Shown: in pieces, positions 14,222-22,739 of the stretch
Layout: each line of letters opens with the position of its first letter
Numbering within the stretch: position 1 is the stretch's first letter
Origin: Clostridia bacterium
GTDB lineage: Bacteria > Bacillota > Clostridia > Christensenellales > Aristaeellaceae
Direction of reading: 5' to 3'
Assembly (NCBI GenBank): GCA_900769075.1
Contig: CAAGFE010000055.1
Location: forward strand, 1-28,412
DNA: 28,412 bases
Position numbers and translations under genes: made by a program
Notes under the pieces: model-generated
What the model was told of the DNA's origin: nothing
Seen by the model: only the letters and a program-made list of their open reading frames with translations
Databases searched by the model: none

Positions 14222-15271
14222 TCAGCCCTGCAATTCGCGCTGATACTCAGCGAACTCCTTGTCGTTGCACTGCACGAAGTGACCGGGCGCAACCTCCCGC
14301 ATGCTGGGCTTATCCACGGAGTAATCGTGGGAGGCCAGCGGGTTGTAGGTGATCCGCTTGCGGTTCTTCTCATAGGCAGGATCCGGCAGCGGAATGGCGG
14401 ACAGCAGCGCCTTGGTGTAGGGATGGAGCGGGTGAGCGAACAGCTCATCCGAGGTGGCCAGCTCCACCATCTTGCCGAAGTACATCACGCCGATGCGGTC
14501 GGAGAAATACTTGACGACGGACAGGTCGTGGGCGATGAAGAGAATCGTCAGCCCCATCTCATGGCGCAGATCGTTCAGCAGGTTGATGACCTGGGCCTGA
14601 ATGGACACGTCCAGCGCGGAAACGGGTTCGTCCGCAATGATCAGCTCCGGCTCCATGATGACGGCGCGGGCCACGCCGATGCGCTGGCGCTGGCCGCCGG
14701 AGAACTCATGGGGATAGCGGCTGGCATGCTCACGAACCAGGCCCACGCGCTCCAGCACCTTGAACACCTTTTCGTCGATGACTTCCTTGTTCTTCTCGCC
14801 GCGGATCTTCAGTCCCTCCGCGATGGTTTCATACACCGTCATGCGGGGGTCCAGGGAAGCGATGGGGTCCTGGAAGATCATCTGGATCTGGGTGACGGAG
14901 CGGTTCTCCTTCGCCTTGTGATCATTGACTGCCGCCTTCATCTGCTTCCGCTGCTCCGCGATGAAGGCCTTCAGCTCCGCCTTGCGTTCGGGAGAAGCGG
15001 TTTTCATTTCCTCGCGGGCCTCGCCGATGGCCTTGCGGTAGGAGCCGGTGCCCGCAGCGATGCGCCTGCCCTTGAAGTAGATGTTGCCGGAGGTGATATC
15101 GTAGAGCTTGATGATGGAACGGCCGGTCGTGGTCTTGCCGCAGCCGGATTCGCCCACCAGGCCGAACACCTCGCCCTTCTTGATATCGAAGGAAACGTCA
15201 TCCACAGCCTTATTGGTCTTGAAGTACTGGCAGAGGTGCTCCACCTTCAGCAAAACTTCCTGATCAGCCAT
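14222..15271 (-). CDS. oppF: Peptide ABC transporter ATPase, OppF/DppF type, with insertion
   Basis: 349 residues. Walker A GESGCGKT (40-47), Q-loop MIFQDP (Q134), signature SGGQRQR (191-197), Walker B IIADEP (211-216) and a C-terminal oligopeptide/dipeptide tail (HPLHPYTKALLSAIPLPDP). Residues about 72-124, between Walker A and the Q-loop, are an extra basic, helical stretch that standard OppF proteins lack. It couples ATP hydrolysis to peptide uptake with the OppD-like partner. Its ATG at 15269-15271 overlaps the end of the upstream ATPase gene by 8 nt, so translation is coupled. It is the last gene of the operon. Confidence 0.92.
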   Translation of the reverse strand: MADQEVLLKVEHLCQYFKTNKAVDDVSFDIKKGEVFGLVGESGCGKTTTGRSIIKLYDITSGNIYFKGRRIAAGTGSYRKAIGEAREEMKTASPERKAELKAFIAEQRKQMKAAVNDHKAKENRSVTQIQMIFQDPIASLDPRMTVYETIAEGLKIRGEKNKEVIDEKVFKVLERVGLVREHASRYPHEFSGGQRQRIGVARAVIMEPELIIADEPVSALDVSIQAQVINLLNDLRHEMGLTILFIAHDLSVVKYFSDRIGVMYFGKMVELATSDELFAHPLHPYTKALLSAIPLPDPAYEKNRKRITYNPLASHDYSVDKPSMREVAPGHFVQCNDKEFAEYQRELQG

Positions 15272-17408
15272 TGGCGTTCGCCTCCATTCCTGCCATTCTT
15301 TCCTTCATCTTGGCAATGCGGTCGGTCACGGTCTTGGGCGGCTCCACCTTGGGCGCATCGGGATGCAGCAGCCAGGTGGCGGCCCAGTGGGTTTCCGTGA
15401 TGGGGAATGCCGGCGGCTGCTGCTCGAAGTCGATCTGCATCGCATAGCGGTTGCGCTCGGCGAAGGCGTCGCCCACGGGCGGGTAGATCATATCCGGCGG
15501 GGTGCCGGGGATGGCCTCCAGCTTGTCCTTGGAGTCCAGGTCAGGCATGGAGGACAGCAGTGCCCAGGTGTAGGGATGGGCCGGGGAATAGAACACCTCT
15601 TCCGCCGTACCGCACTCCACAATCTTGCCCGCGTACATCACCGCGATGCGGTCAGCCATATTGGCCACCACGCCCAGGTCGTGGGTGATGAAAATGACGG
15701 ACAGGTTGTGCTTCTTCTTCAGGTTCTGGATCAATTCGAGGATCTGGGCCTGGATGGTCACGTCCAGGGCGGTGGTGGGTTCATCGCAGATGAGGATGTC
15801 CGGGTTGGCCGCCAGGGCAATGGCGATCACGATACGCTGGCGCATGCCGCCGGAGAACTCGAAGGGGTACTGGTTATAGCGCTTGCGGGCATCGGCAATG
15901 CCGACCTCCTCCATCAGCTTGATGGCGCGCTCCTTCGCAATGCCCTTGGTCACCTTGTCCACCACGCCGGAAGCGTTTTCCTTCAGGTAGTCGATCAGGG
16001 CAACGGCTTCCTTGGCATAGTCGCGTTCCGCCCGGGCAGCGATCTTCGCCTCGTAGTGGGCGATCATGTCGTCCACCGTGCGCAGCATGTCCGCCTTGGC
16101 CTTTTCCAGATCAATCAGGGACTTCGGCACAACCTGCCATTCAGGCTCCTTGCCCCTGCGCACCAGCTTCTCGTAGCGCTCGGTCTGGGAGGCAAAGCGC
16201 TTCTCTTCCGCCTCGTTCTTCTTGATGCCGGTGAAGTAGCGGTCGATGTTGCTCGTCAGCACGGAGGAGAAGGTGTAGCCGCGGTTGTCCTTGACGTATT
16301 CCATGCGGTCGATGCCGGCTTCCACCGCGGCGCTCATGGCCTTGTCCGCAGCGATGCAAGCCCGCTGGCTGGGTTCAGCCTCGGTGAACACGCTGCGGTG
16401 TTCCTTCAGCGTCCTGACTGCTTCCGCCTTCTTCTCGTAGGCCTGGTTCGCGCTGAAGCGCAGGCCCTCCTCCACATCGGTGAGGAAATCCAGCATGAAG
16501 CCTTCATCCAGCTTATCCAGCATGAAGCGGTTCAATTCAGCCACCTTCATGTCGGGCAGCTTCTGATCGCAGAAGGTCAGGTAATACCCCATGGCGAAGA
16601 AGTTGGGCTTCTCAAAGGCAACGGCCTCGCGCAGGATGTCCGCCACCTGGCGCAGGGCATCCAGGCGCTCCTCATCGTTCTGGCGGGCATGCAGCTTCAC
16701 GGCCAGGCGCTGCAGCTCCGCGGCCTTGTCATGCACCACATAGGTCTGTATGGATTTGATGGCCAGGGACGCGATCCGCTTGACACGGTAGTTCACATCG
16801 CGTCCGCCGCCATGGGTCAATTCAAACACCAGCGCATCCGCGTCGCCCAGGGCTTCCGTCGCCGCGTCGAAGGCCACGTTGTACAGGCCTTCCAGCTCCA
16901 GGTGCATGCGCTCAAACTTGTCAAACTTGCGGCATTTTTCCTTCACTTCCGCCGCGCTTTCCTTGCCCTTGGCGGCAATCATGCGCTCCTGGATCATCTT
17001 CAGGAAGGTATTGAAGATATGCCGGCTTTCCTTCTGGCGGGCCTTGCCCTTGAGGATCATGGCCTCGGTCAGCTGGCGGCCGATCTTGACGATGGGATTC
17101 AGGCTCGACATGGGATCCTGGAAGATCATGGCGATCTTATCGCCGCGAATCCGGTGGAACTCATCCTCGCTGATTTTCAGCAGATCCTTGCCGTCATAAA
17201 TGATTTCGCCGCCTTCAATGATGGCGTTGTTGGCCAGAATGCCCAGAATCGCCTTGGACGTCACGGATTTGCCCGAACCGGACTCACCCACGATGGCGAT
17301 GGTTTCGCCCTTGGCCAGGTCGAAGCTGATGTTGCGCACCGCCTGCACCTTACCATTGGAGGTCCGGAAGGAGATTTTCAGATCTCGCACTTGCAGCTTG
17401 TTTTCCAT
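15264..17408 (-). CDS. oppD: Peptide ABC transporter ATPase, OppD/DppD type, with ~360-residue insertion
   Basis: 714 residues, about twice the usual ~330. Walker A GESGSGKS (41-48) and Q-loop IFQDPMSSLNP (Q97) are normal, but the signature SGGMRQR starts only at S519, followed by ILICDEPTTALD and the HPYTWALLSSMPDL tail. The ~360 extra residues lie inside the helical subdomain; they are charged, largely helical by eye, and not recognised. All ATPase motifs are intact and the frame is unbroken, so the insertion is genuine rather than a fusion error. A short AGAGGA-type site precedes the ATG, 2 nt after the permease stop. It should pair with the OppF-like ATPase. Confidence 0.9.
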   Translation of the reverse strand: MENKLQVRDLKISFRTSNGKVQAVRNISFDLAKGETIAIVGESGSGKSVTSKAILGILANNAIIEGGEIIYDGKDLLKISEDEFHRIRGDKIAMIFQDPMSSLNPIVKIGRQLTEAMILKGKARQKESRHIFNTFLKMIQERMIAAKGKESAAEVKEKCRKFDKFERMHLELEGLYNVAFDAATEALGDADALVFELTHGGGRDVNYRVKRIASLAIKSIQTYVVHDKAAELQRLAVKLHARQNDEERLDALRQVADILREAVAFEKPNFFAMGYYLTFCDQKLPDMKVAELNRFMLDKLDEGFMLDFLTDVEEGLRFSANQAYEKKAEAVRTLKEHRSVFTEAEPSQRACIAADKAMSAAVEAGIDRMEYVKDNRGYTFSSVLTSNIDRYFTGIKKNEAEEKRFASQTERYEKLVRRGKEPEWQVVPKSLIDLEKAKADMLRTVDDMIAHYEAKIAARAERDYAKEAVALIDYLKENASGVVDKVTKGIAKERAIKLMEEVGIADARKRYNQYPFEFSGGMRQRIVIAIALAANPDILICDEPTTALDVTIQAQILELIQNLKKKHNLSVIFITHDLGVVANMADRIAVMYAGKIVECGTAEEVFYSPAHPYTWALLSSMPDLDSKDKLEAIPGTPPDMIYPPVGDAFAERNRYAMQIDFEQQPPAFPITETHWAATWLLHPDAPKVEPPKTVTDRIAKMKERMAGMEANANG

Positions 17409-17410
17409 TT

Positions 17411-18943
17411 TTAATCCTCTCCTCTCGTGGTGGGGTTAAATGCATCGCGCAGACCGTTGCCAAAGAGGTTGAAGGAAATCATCAGCAGCGAGAAGAAAAG
17501 CGCAGGGAACAGCATCGCATGGGGCGCGGTGGTCATGGCCGTCTGGCCCTGGCTCATCAGTTCGCCAATGCTGGTGCCGACCAGTTCGGACAGATTGACG
17601 ATGCCCAGGTAGGTCATCTGCGTCTCCGTGCCGATGACGCCCGGGATGACCATCGCGCAGCTGGTCACAATCGTGCCCAGGGAGTTGGGGAAGATGTGGC
17701 GGAACATCAGCCGCCAGTCGGACGCGCCCAGGGTACGGGCCGCCAGCACGTATTCCTGGCCCTTGAAGCGGTAGAACTGCTTACGGGTCAGGGCAGCCAT
17801 GCCGATCCAGCCCGTCATGACAAACGCGAAGAGGAACGAGGGCACCATGCCGACCTTGTGGGCCAGATGGAGCTGGAAGAGGATCGCCACCACGGTGAAG
17901 GGAATATCGTAGAGAATCTCCGCGATACGATCCATGATCATGTCGATCATGCCGCCATAGTAGCCCTGGATGGCGCCGTAGATCGCGCCGATGGTCAGGT
18001 TGATGGCGGACACGACGACCGCGAACACCAGAGAGAAACGAGCGCCCTGGCCAATGGCGCAGAACAGATCCTGCCCCTTGGCGTTGGTGCCGAAGTAGTA
18101 CATCGGCTCATGCCCGTTGACATAGGTGTAGTAGTTGAAGTAATTGATACGGCACTGCACCGCGCCGGACTTGCGGGCGCTGTAGATGTAGCTGCCGTCG
18201 TCGCCGGCGATGCGCAGGGAATTGTAGGGCCGCCCCTCGATCTCCTTGTTGGTGGAATAGGCGGGGATGAAGTTGCCCTCCTCGTCCTTTACGGCGTCGC
18301 CCTTGGCGCTCTTCACCTGATACCACAAATTGGGGTTGTTGGTGATGCCCTGGATGTCCTTGGTTTCCACCCAGGGGTAGATCACCTGGATGCCGGTTTC
18401 ATTCTGCCAGGCCTGGATACGGTCGAACTCGTCGTAGCTCAGGGTCAGGTAGATGTTGCCGATCTCATAGTACTTGTTGTTGCGCAGCACATAGCTGTGG
18501 CTCTCGGTCACCTTGCCGCGCTGCTTCACGGTCTTGACCGTGTCGCTCATGATGCGGATGACGGGATCCATGCCCGTTTCCTGGGCGATGCCGCGCCAGT
18601 AGTCCATGGACGCATCGTTCTGGCTGTCCCGGGTGATGCCGCCATCCAGGATGCCGATGTGCTTTTCCGCCACGCTGCGCACAAAGGGAGGCGTGTTGGT
18701 GTACATCTTGTCCATGTGCTTGACGCTGTAGATGGAGATGATCGGGGACAAGATGGCGAAGAGCACCAGCAGCAGGATGATGTAGGCCGCCACCACGGAG
18801 GACTTGTTCTTCTTGAACCGCAGCAGGGCATCGGCAAAATACCCGCGCGCCTTGGTTTCCAGCTTCTTGTCCTTCAATTCCGCATTCAGATGCGCAAAGG
18901 CGAACTTCTCTTGCGGAATGTGTTGATACTGGTTGTTTTCCAT
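17411..18943 (-). CDS. oppC: Peptide ABC transporter permease, OppC/DppC type, with ~200-residue insertion
   Basis: 510 residues against about 300 in ordinary OppC. A cytoplasmic N-terminus leads to membrane helix 1 (about 50-73). The conserved permease entry (MYYFGTNAKGQDLFCAIGQGA, here read as a guide only) begins near 281 instead of shortly after helix 1. Residues about 78-280 are thus an inserted domain that should face outward; it is rich in Tyr, Asn and charged residues and not recognised. The EAA loop (YVLAARTLGASDWRLMFRHI) and the last helices are normal. It begins 24 nt after the first permease gene and ends 2 nt before the ATPase gene. Confidence 0.9.
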   Translation of the reverse strand: MENNQYQHIPQEKFAFAHLNAELKDKKLETKARGYFADALLRFKKNKSSVVAAYIILLLVLFAILSPIISIYSVKHMDKMYTNTPPFVRSVAEKHIGILDGGITRDSQNDASMDYWRGIAQETGMDPVIRIMSDTVKTVKQRGKVTESHSYVLRNNKYYEIGNIYLTLSYDEFDRIQAWQNETGIQVIYPWVETKDIQGITNNPNLWYQVKSAKGDAVKDEEGNFIPAYSTNKEIEGRPYNSLRIAGDDGSYIYSARKSGAVQCRINYFNYYTYVNGHEPMYYFGTNAKGQDLFCAIGQGARFSLVFAVVVSAINLTIGAIYGAIQGYYGGMIDMIMDRIAEILYDIPFTVVAILFQLHLAHKVGMVPSFLFAFVMTGWIGMAALTRKQFYRFKGQEYVLAARTLGASDWRLMFRHIFPNSLGTIVTSCAMVIPGVIGTETQMTYLGIVNLSELVGTSIGELMSQGQTAMTTAPHAMLFPALFFSLLMISFNLFGNGLRDAFNPTTRGED

Positions 18944-18967
18944 ATACTTACATCCTTTCCGTCAAGA

Positions 18968-19927
18968 TTATTTCTTGGAGCCCATGCGAATGCGGGGGTC
19001 AATGAAGCCATAGGAAATATCCACCACGATGCCTGCCAGCAATCCGACGGCGGTGTAGAACACCGTCAGCATCATGAAGATATTGTAGTCGCGGCCGTTG
19101 ATGGAATTCAGGTACAGCGCGCCAACGCCGGGCACGGAGAAGATCTTCTCGATGACCAGGGAGCCGCCCATGATGCCGATGAAGTTGGAAAAGATGGCCG
19201 GGAGAATCACGACCATGCAGTTCTTCATGGCATGGCGGACGGTGGCCTGGCGGCGGGTCAGGCCCTTGGTGCGGGCCAGGAGCATGAACTCGCTGGTCAG
19301 CACCTCGGTCAGTTCCGCACGGGTGGTACGGGTGAAGCCGGCGATCGTGCCGAAGGAAAGGCTCAGCACGGCGGGCAGCATGGACACGAACACGCTCCAG
19401 TCCAGGTAGCTGCGGCCCTTGAGCGGCTCCATCAAGAAGGGCAGCCAGCCGAGCTTGAAGGACAGGATGTACTGGATCAGGAACGCATATACAAAGGAGG
19501 GCACGGAGATGACCACCATCGTCAGCGTGGAAATGGTGTGGTCAATCCACGTGTTCTTCTTCAGGGCCGCGATGATGCCCAGGATGATGCCGATCGGGAT
19601 GCTCAGCACGATCGAATACAGGTTGACAATCATGGTCGCGGGCAGCTTGGACACAAACATCTTCGCCACGTCCTGGCCGAAGTACAGCTTGTCAGACACA
19701 CCCCAGTCGAACTTGGTGAAGATATTCTTCAGGAAAATCCAGAACTGAACCATATAGGGCTTGTTGTAGCCAAACGCTTCACGCTGGGCCAGCACGACGG
19801 AGGTATGCGGATCCTCCGGCGGGAGGGCCACCGGCGGCAGCATTCTCACAAGGACGAAGCACATGCAGGTTATGATCAGCAGCGTCATCAGCATCAGACC
19901 GAGTCTTTGCAGCGTGTACTTGAACAC
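18968..19927 (-). CDS. oppB: Peptide ABC transporter permease, OppB/DppB type
   Basis: 319 residues with about six membrane helices. Helix 1 (LMLMTLLIITCMCFVLVRML) is followed by an external loop, and the EAA loop EFMLLARTKGLTRRQATVRH contacts the ATPases. The end FIDPRIRMGSKK is typical. I choose a GTG start at 19925-19927, giving the family N-terminus MFKYTLQRLG, because GGAAGG lies 10 nt upstream; the in-frame TTG at 19934-19936 would be 1 nt from that site. Unlike the other permease and the ATPases, this subunit has ordinary length. It is the second gene of the operon, after the binding protein and a hairpin. Confidence 0.9.
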   Translation of the reverse strand: MFKYTLQRLGLMLMTLLIITCMCFVLVRMLPPVALPPEDPHTSVVLAQREAFGYNKPYMVQFWIFLKNIFTKFDWGVSDKLYFGQDVAKMFVSKLPATMIVNLYSIVLSIPIGIILGIIAALKKNTWIDHTISTLTMVVISVPSFVYAFLIQYILSFKLGWLPFLMEPLKGRSYLDWSVFVSMLPAVLSLSFGTIAGFTRTTRAELTEVLTSEFMLLARTKGLTRRQATVRHAMKNCMVVILPAIFSNFIGIMGGSLVIEKIFSVPGVGALYLNSINGRDYNIFMMLTVFYTAVGLLAGIVVDISYGFIDPRIRMGSKK

Positions 19928-20092
19928 AGGCGTCAATCCTTCCTATGGCCGGACGTGGAAAACCGGCACAGTTTTTCACGCCCATGTTTCAGATGATTAC
20001 CTTCAACACAGGCAGTCTGCTTTTTTGACGGTAATCTGCATTTTTCGCATATTGCAGCCAAAAAAACAGACTTACGCTCAAGGCAACCAAAG

Positions 20093-20122
20093 GGTATACC
20101 GGGGTTTGACGCCCGGTATACC
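20093..20122 (-). other. Intercistronic hairpin between binding-protein and permease genes
   Basis: A perfect 11-bp inverted repeat (20093-20103 with 20112-20122, 8-nt loop) lies 45 bp past the binding-protein stop. No good T-tract follows on the minus strand, so it is more likely an RNA-stability or partial-termination element than a full terminator. Such elements commonly let a binding protein be made in excess over its membrane subunits (known for other ABC operons; inferred here). Confidence 0.7.
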
Positions 20123-20167
20123 GCTTTGGTATTGATTTTCTATCCTATTTTGGGGCAGCAACGGGAA

Positions 20168-22654
20168 TTAGTAGGTCAGGATGCCGTCAGGCTGGCTGTT
20201 GACATACTCAGCCCACTCAGTCTCGTTGTAGTTATACTTCATGTAGGCGATGCCGCCGCGGCCCATGACAGGGTTGTATTCCTCAACCACATAGAACACC
20301 TGCTGGCTCAGCAGCGCAGCGGAAGCGTCCTGCAGCATGGGGATGTAGTCATAGGTGCCCAGCACCTTGGTCTCGATGCCGGCCAGGATGTCCAGGCGCT
20401 CCTCAACGGTGGCATTGCCATCGCCGAAGTTGTACTCCTTGCCGTTGACGGTGATGGTTGCGCCGTTCAGGGCGTCAGACCAGTTGCGCAGGTTGGTGGT
20501 GATCTCCTCGCCGCCGATGGTCAGGGTCAGATCAACGGTGGTGGCGTCGAACCACTTGGCGTCATACTGGTAGGAGGGGTTGACGTACAGGTCGGACAGG
20601 CCGAAGGGGTTCATGGCAGAGCCAGACCAGCCAGCCAGCACGGTGTCGGACATACCGGACTTGATCTTGTTGGACCAGTCGGTGCCGTAGGGCGCGGACT
20701 CGTAGATTTCGATCTTGCCCTCGAAGGGAGTGCCAACGGTGACCTCAGCCAGCTTCTCGTTCAGGTAGGCGATGGTGCGCACCATGAAGTCGGAGGTGGC
20801 GGAAGAGCAGTACTCGATGCGGACGATCTGATCGGAGATGCCGTCGTTGTCAGCGTCGGTGATGTAGCCGGCAGCAATCGCCTCGTCGAAGGCCTGCTTG
20901 AACAGCTCCTTGGCAACCACGGGATCGTAGCCGGTGATGGAATCAACGGCCTCGTCCAGGGAAGCGTAGGCGGAAACGTCCACAGAGTAGAAGTCGCACA
21001 GGGCCTTCTTGGCCTGGTCGGTGTCACGGTAACGGGCGCCGGTCTCGGGATCGTAGATGTACTTGGTGCCGATCAGGCCGTAGCCGCCGGAACGGGCAGG
21101 GCTGATGGTGGCAGCGAACAGCTCCTTGTCGTAGGTCACAGCAAAGGCCTTGCGGAAGGAGGTCAGGGTCATGGTCTGCAGGTCGTACTTGGTGGCGTCA
21201 AAGCCTTCATTGGCCTCACGGTCGTTGATCACGTCCTTGTAGCCGTTGAAGATCAGGAAGAAGATGGTCTCAGAGGGGGTGAAGTGGATGTACTCGGAGT
21301 TGCGGTAGGTGGCGAAGTCCGCAGCCTGCAGGCCGTAGCCCATCAGCTGGCCCTTGAGGAACATCATCTTGCGGGTGTCGGCCTCGGCAACCACCTGGGT
21401 GTCGATCTCGGTGGTCATGTACATGTCGTAGGTCTCGCCGTCGACGGGATCAACGTACACATGCTTGCCATCGGTGTAGCCCCACCAGTTTTCGTTCTTC
21501 ACGAAGCGCATGGACTTGTCGGCTTCGTAGGAAACCAGCTTGTAGGGGCCGTAGGACTTGGTGGTCTCCACGGAGGTGTTGTAGGTGGAAGTCCAGGCAT
21601 CGCCGGTCTGCTGCAGGCAGGCGTCGTACATGTCAACATCCACGATCCAGTTGCCGCTCAGGTTGTACAGCAGGTAGAAGCCCTTCAGGGACTTGCCCAG
21701 CACCAGGGTGATGGAGTAGTCGTCATTCTTCAGGATGCCGACGGTTTCCCAAGGCATCACATCGTAGGACTTCTCGTAGGACACGTAGTAGCCCATCTGT
21801 TCCCAGGTCTCGTTGCCCCAGATGTCGGAGTTGGTGAACACGAACAGGGCCGCCAGGGTCTCGTCGGTCACGGGCACGAAGCCGTCCTCGTCAGCCGCAG
21901 CGGTCAGCACGTCCCAGCAGTTCTCACCGGGGATGTAGCCAGCGCCGGCGTAATCAGCCAGGGAGTTACTGCCGCCCATCCAGGCATAGGCCTCGTTCAG
22001 GCCCAGGAAGCAGGGATTGCCGTCGGGGGTGGTGTACCGGCCGTCCTCGCCCTTCACCAGGTCAGCGATGGCATACGTCATGGCTTCGCCGTCGGAGGAG
22101 TTGGCGTTCTTCACGGTGTTGCCGCCCTTGGAGTAGGCTTCGGCACCAGCGATGCAGAAATCACCGGAGTAGTAGTCAGTGGCGCGGTAGTTCAGCAGCT
22201 TGGGATCCAGCAGGCGCTTGAGGGACTCCACATAGGTGTCCGCATTGATGGGGGTGCCATCTTCCCAGGTGCAGGCGGGATTCAGCTCGATGGTGTAGGC
22301 GTAGCCGGAGGTGGCGGACTCGGGAATGTTGAATTCGGGATGCTCCGCCTTGATCTTTTCGGTCACGTCCACGGGCTCAGAAGCGGCCATTTCGGGCACG
22401 ATCTTGTAGCCAGCGTAGGGCTCCTTGCCCTCAACGGGGTTCAGCTCATCGTTGAAGATGAAGGTGTACAGACCGGAGCGCAGGAAATCGGCCGGGTAGG
22501 CGTCATCCGTGGTCTGATAAGTGTGAGGATTCCAGTTGGTGGCCAGGGTCGTCACCGAATCCTTGTAGACATAGGATTCAGCAGCGCCTTCTGCCATGGC
22601 CAGGCAAGGCAGCGCCATTGCCAGAACCAGGACGAAAGCCAGAATCTTCTTCAT
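20168..22654 (-). CDS. oppA: Peptide ABC transporter substrate-binding protein, OppA/DppA type
   Basis: 828 residues, longer than the usual 500-600. It has a signal peptide (MKKILAFVLVLAMALPCLAM, cleavage likely after AMA). The only Cys in it, C17, is preceded by Pro and does not form a normal lipobox, so type I secretion is more likely than lipid anchoring. Family 5 features include TLATNWNPHTYQTTD at the start of the mature part and TYVESLKRLLDPKL. An EF-hand-like DADNDGISD lies near residues 600-608 and may bind calcium. The ATG at 22652-22654 follows AAAGGAGG; the longer frame to 22684 is rejected. It is the first gene after a strong promoter and is separated from the permeases by 240 bp with a hairpin. 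Confidence 0.88.
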   Translation of the reverse strand: MKKILAFVLVLAMALPCLAMAEGAAESYVYKDSVTTLATNWNPHTYQTTDDAYPADFLRSGLYTFIFNDELNPVEGKEPYAGYKIVPEMAASEPVDVTEKIKAEHPEFNIPESATSGYAYTIELNPACTWEDGTPINADTYVESLKRLLDPKLLNYRATDYYSGDFCIAGAEAYSKGGNTVKNANSSDGEAMTYAIADLVKGEDGRYTTPDGNPCFLGLNEAYAWMGGSNSLADYAGAGYIPGENCWDVLTAAADEDGFVPVTDETLAALFVFTNSDIWGNETWEQMGYYVSYEKSYDVMPWETVGILKNDDYSITLVLGKSLKGFYLLYNLSGNWIVDVDMYDACLQQTGDAWTSTYNTSVETTKSYGPYKLVSYEADKSMRFVKNENWWGYTDGKHVYVDPVDGETYDMYMTTEIDTQVVAEADTRKMMFLKGQLMGYGLQAADFATYRNSEYIHFTPSETIFFLIFNGYKDVINDREANEGFDATKYDLQTMTLTSFRKAFAVTYDKELFAATISPARSGGYGLIGTKYIYDPETGARYRDTDQAKKALCDFYSVDVSAYASLDEAVDSITGYDPVVAKELFKQAFDEAIAAGYITDADNDGISDQIVRIEYCSSATSDFMVRTIAYLNEKLAEVTVGTPFEGKIEIYESAPYGTDWSNKIKSGMSDTVLAGWSGSAMNPFGLSDLYVNPSYQYDAKWFDATTVDLTLTIGGEEITTNLRNWSDALNGATITVNGKEYNFGDGNATVEERLDILAGIETKVLGTYDYIPMLQDASAALLSQQVFYVVEEYNPVMGRGGIAYMKYNYNETEWAEYVNSQPDGILTY

Positions 22655-22704
22655 GGTAGGTTCCTCCTTTAGAGATTTTCGCACCGCTAAGATGCGTTTC
22701 TAAT

Positions 22705-22734
22705 ATTATAGTAGGTTCGCTTTCCGATTGTCAA
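22705..22734 (-). promoter_or_regulatory. Promoter of the peptide ABC operon
   Basis: On the minus strand a perfect TTGACA (22729-22734) and a perfect TATAAT (22705-22710) are 18 bp apart, 50 bp upstream of the binding-protein start. This is among the best sigma-A-type promoters in the window. Confidence 0.85.
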
Positions 22735-22739
22735 GCGGA

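Noticed and set aside
19928..19936. TTG start for the OppB-like permease
   Set aside because: It is 1 nt from the GGAAGG site; GTG at 19925-19927 has 10-nt spacing and gives the family's usual N-terminus.
22570..22654. Lipoprotein anchoring of the binding protein through C17
   Set aside because: The residue before Cys is Pro and the surrounding sequence does not form a lipobox; an AMA cleavage site follows.
14171..22672. Long plus-strand frames (14171-15400, 15363-17414, 17519-19996, 20126-22672)
   Set aside because: All are antisense to the peptide ABC genes, whose translations carry clear motifs; these frames show only shadow composition.
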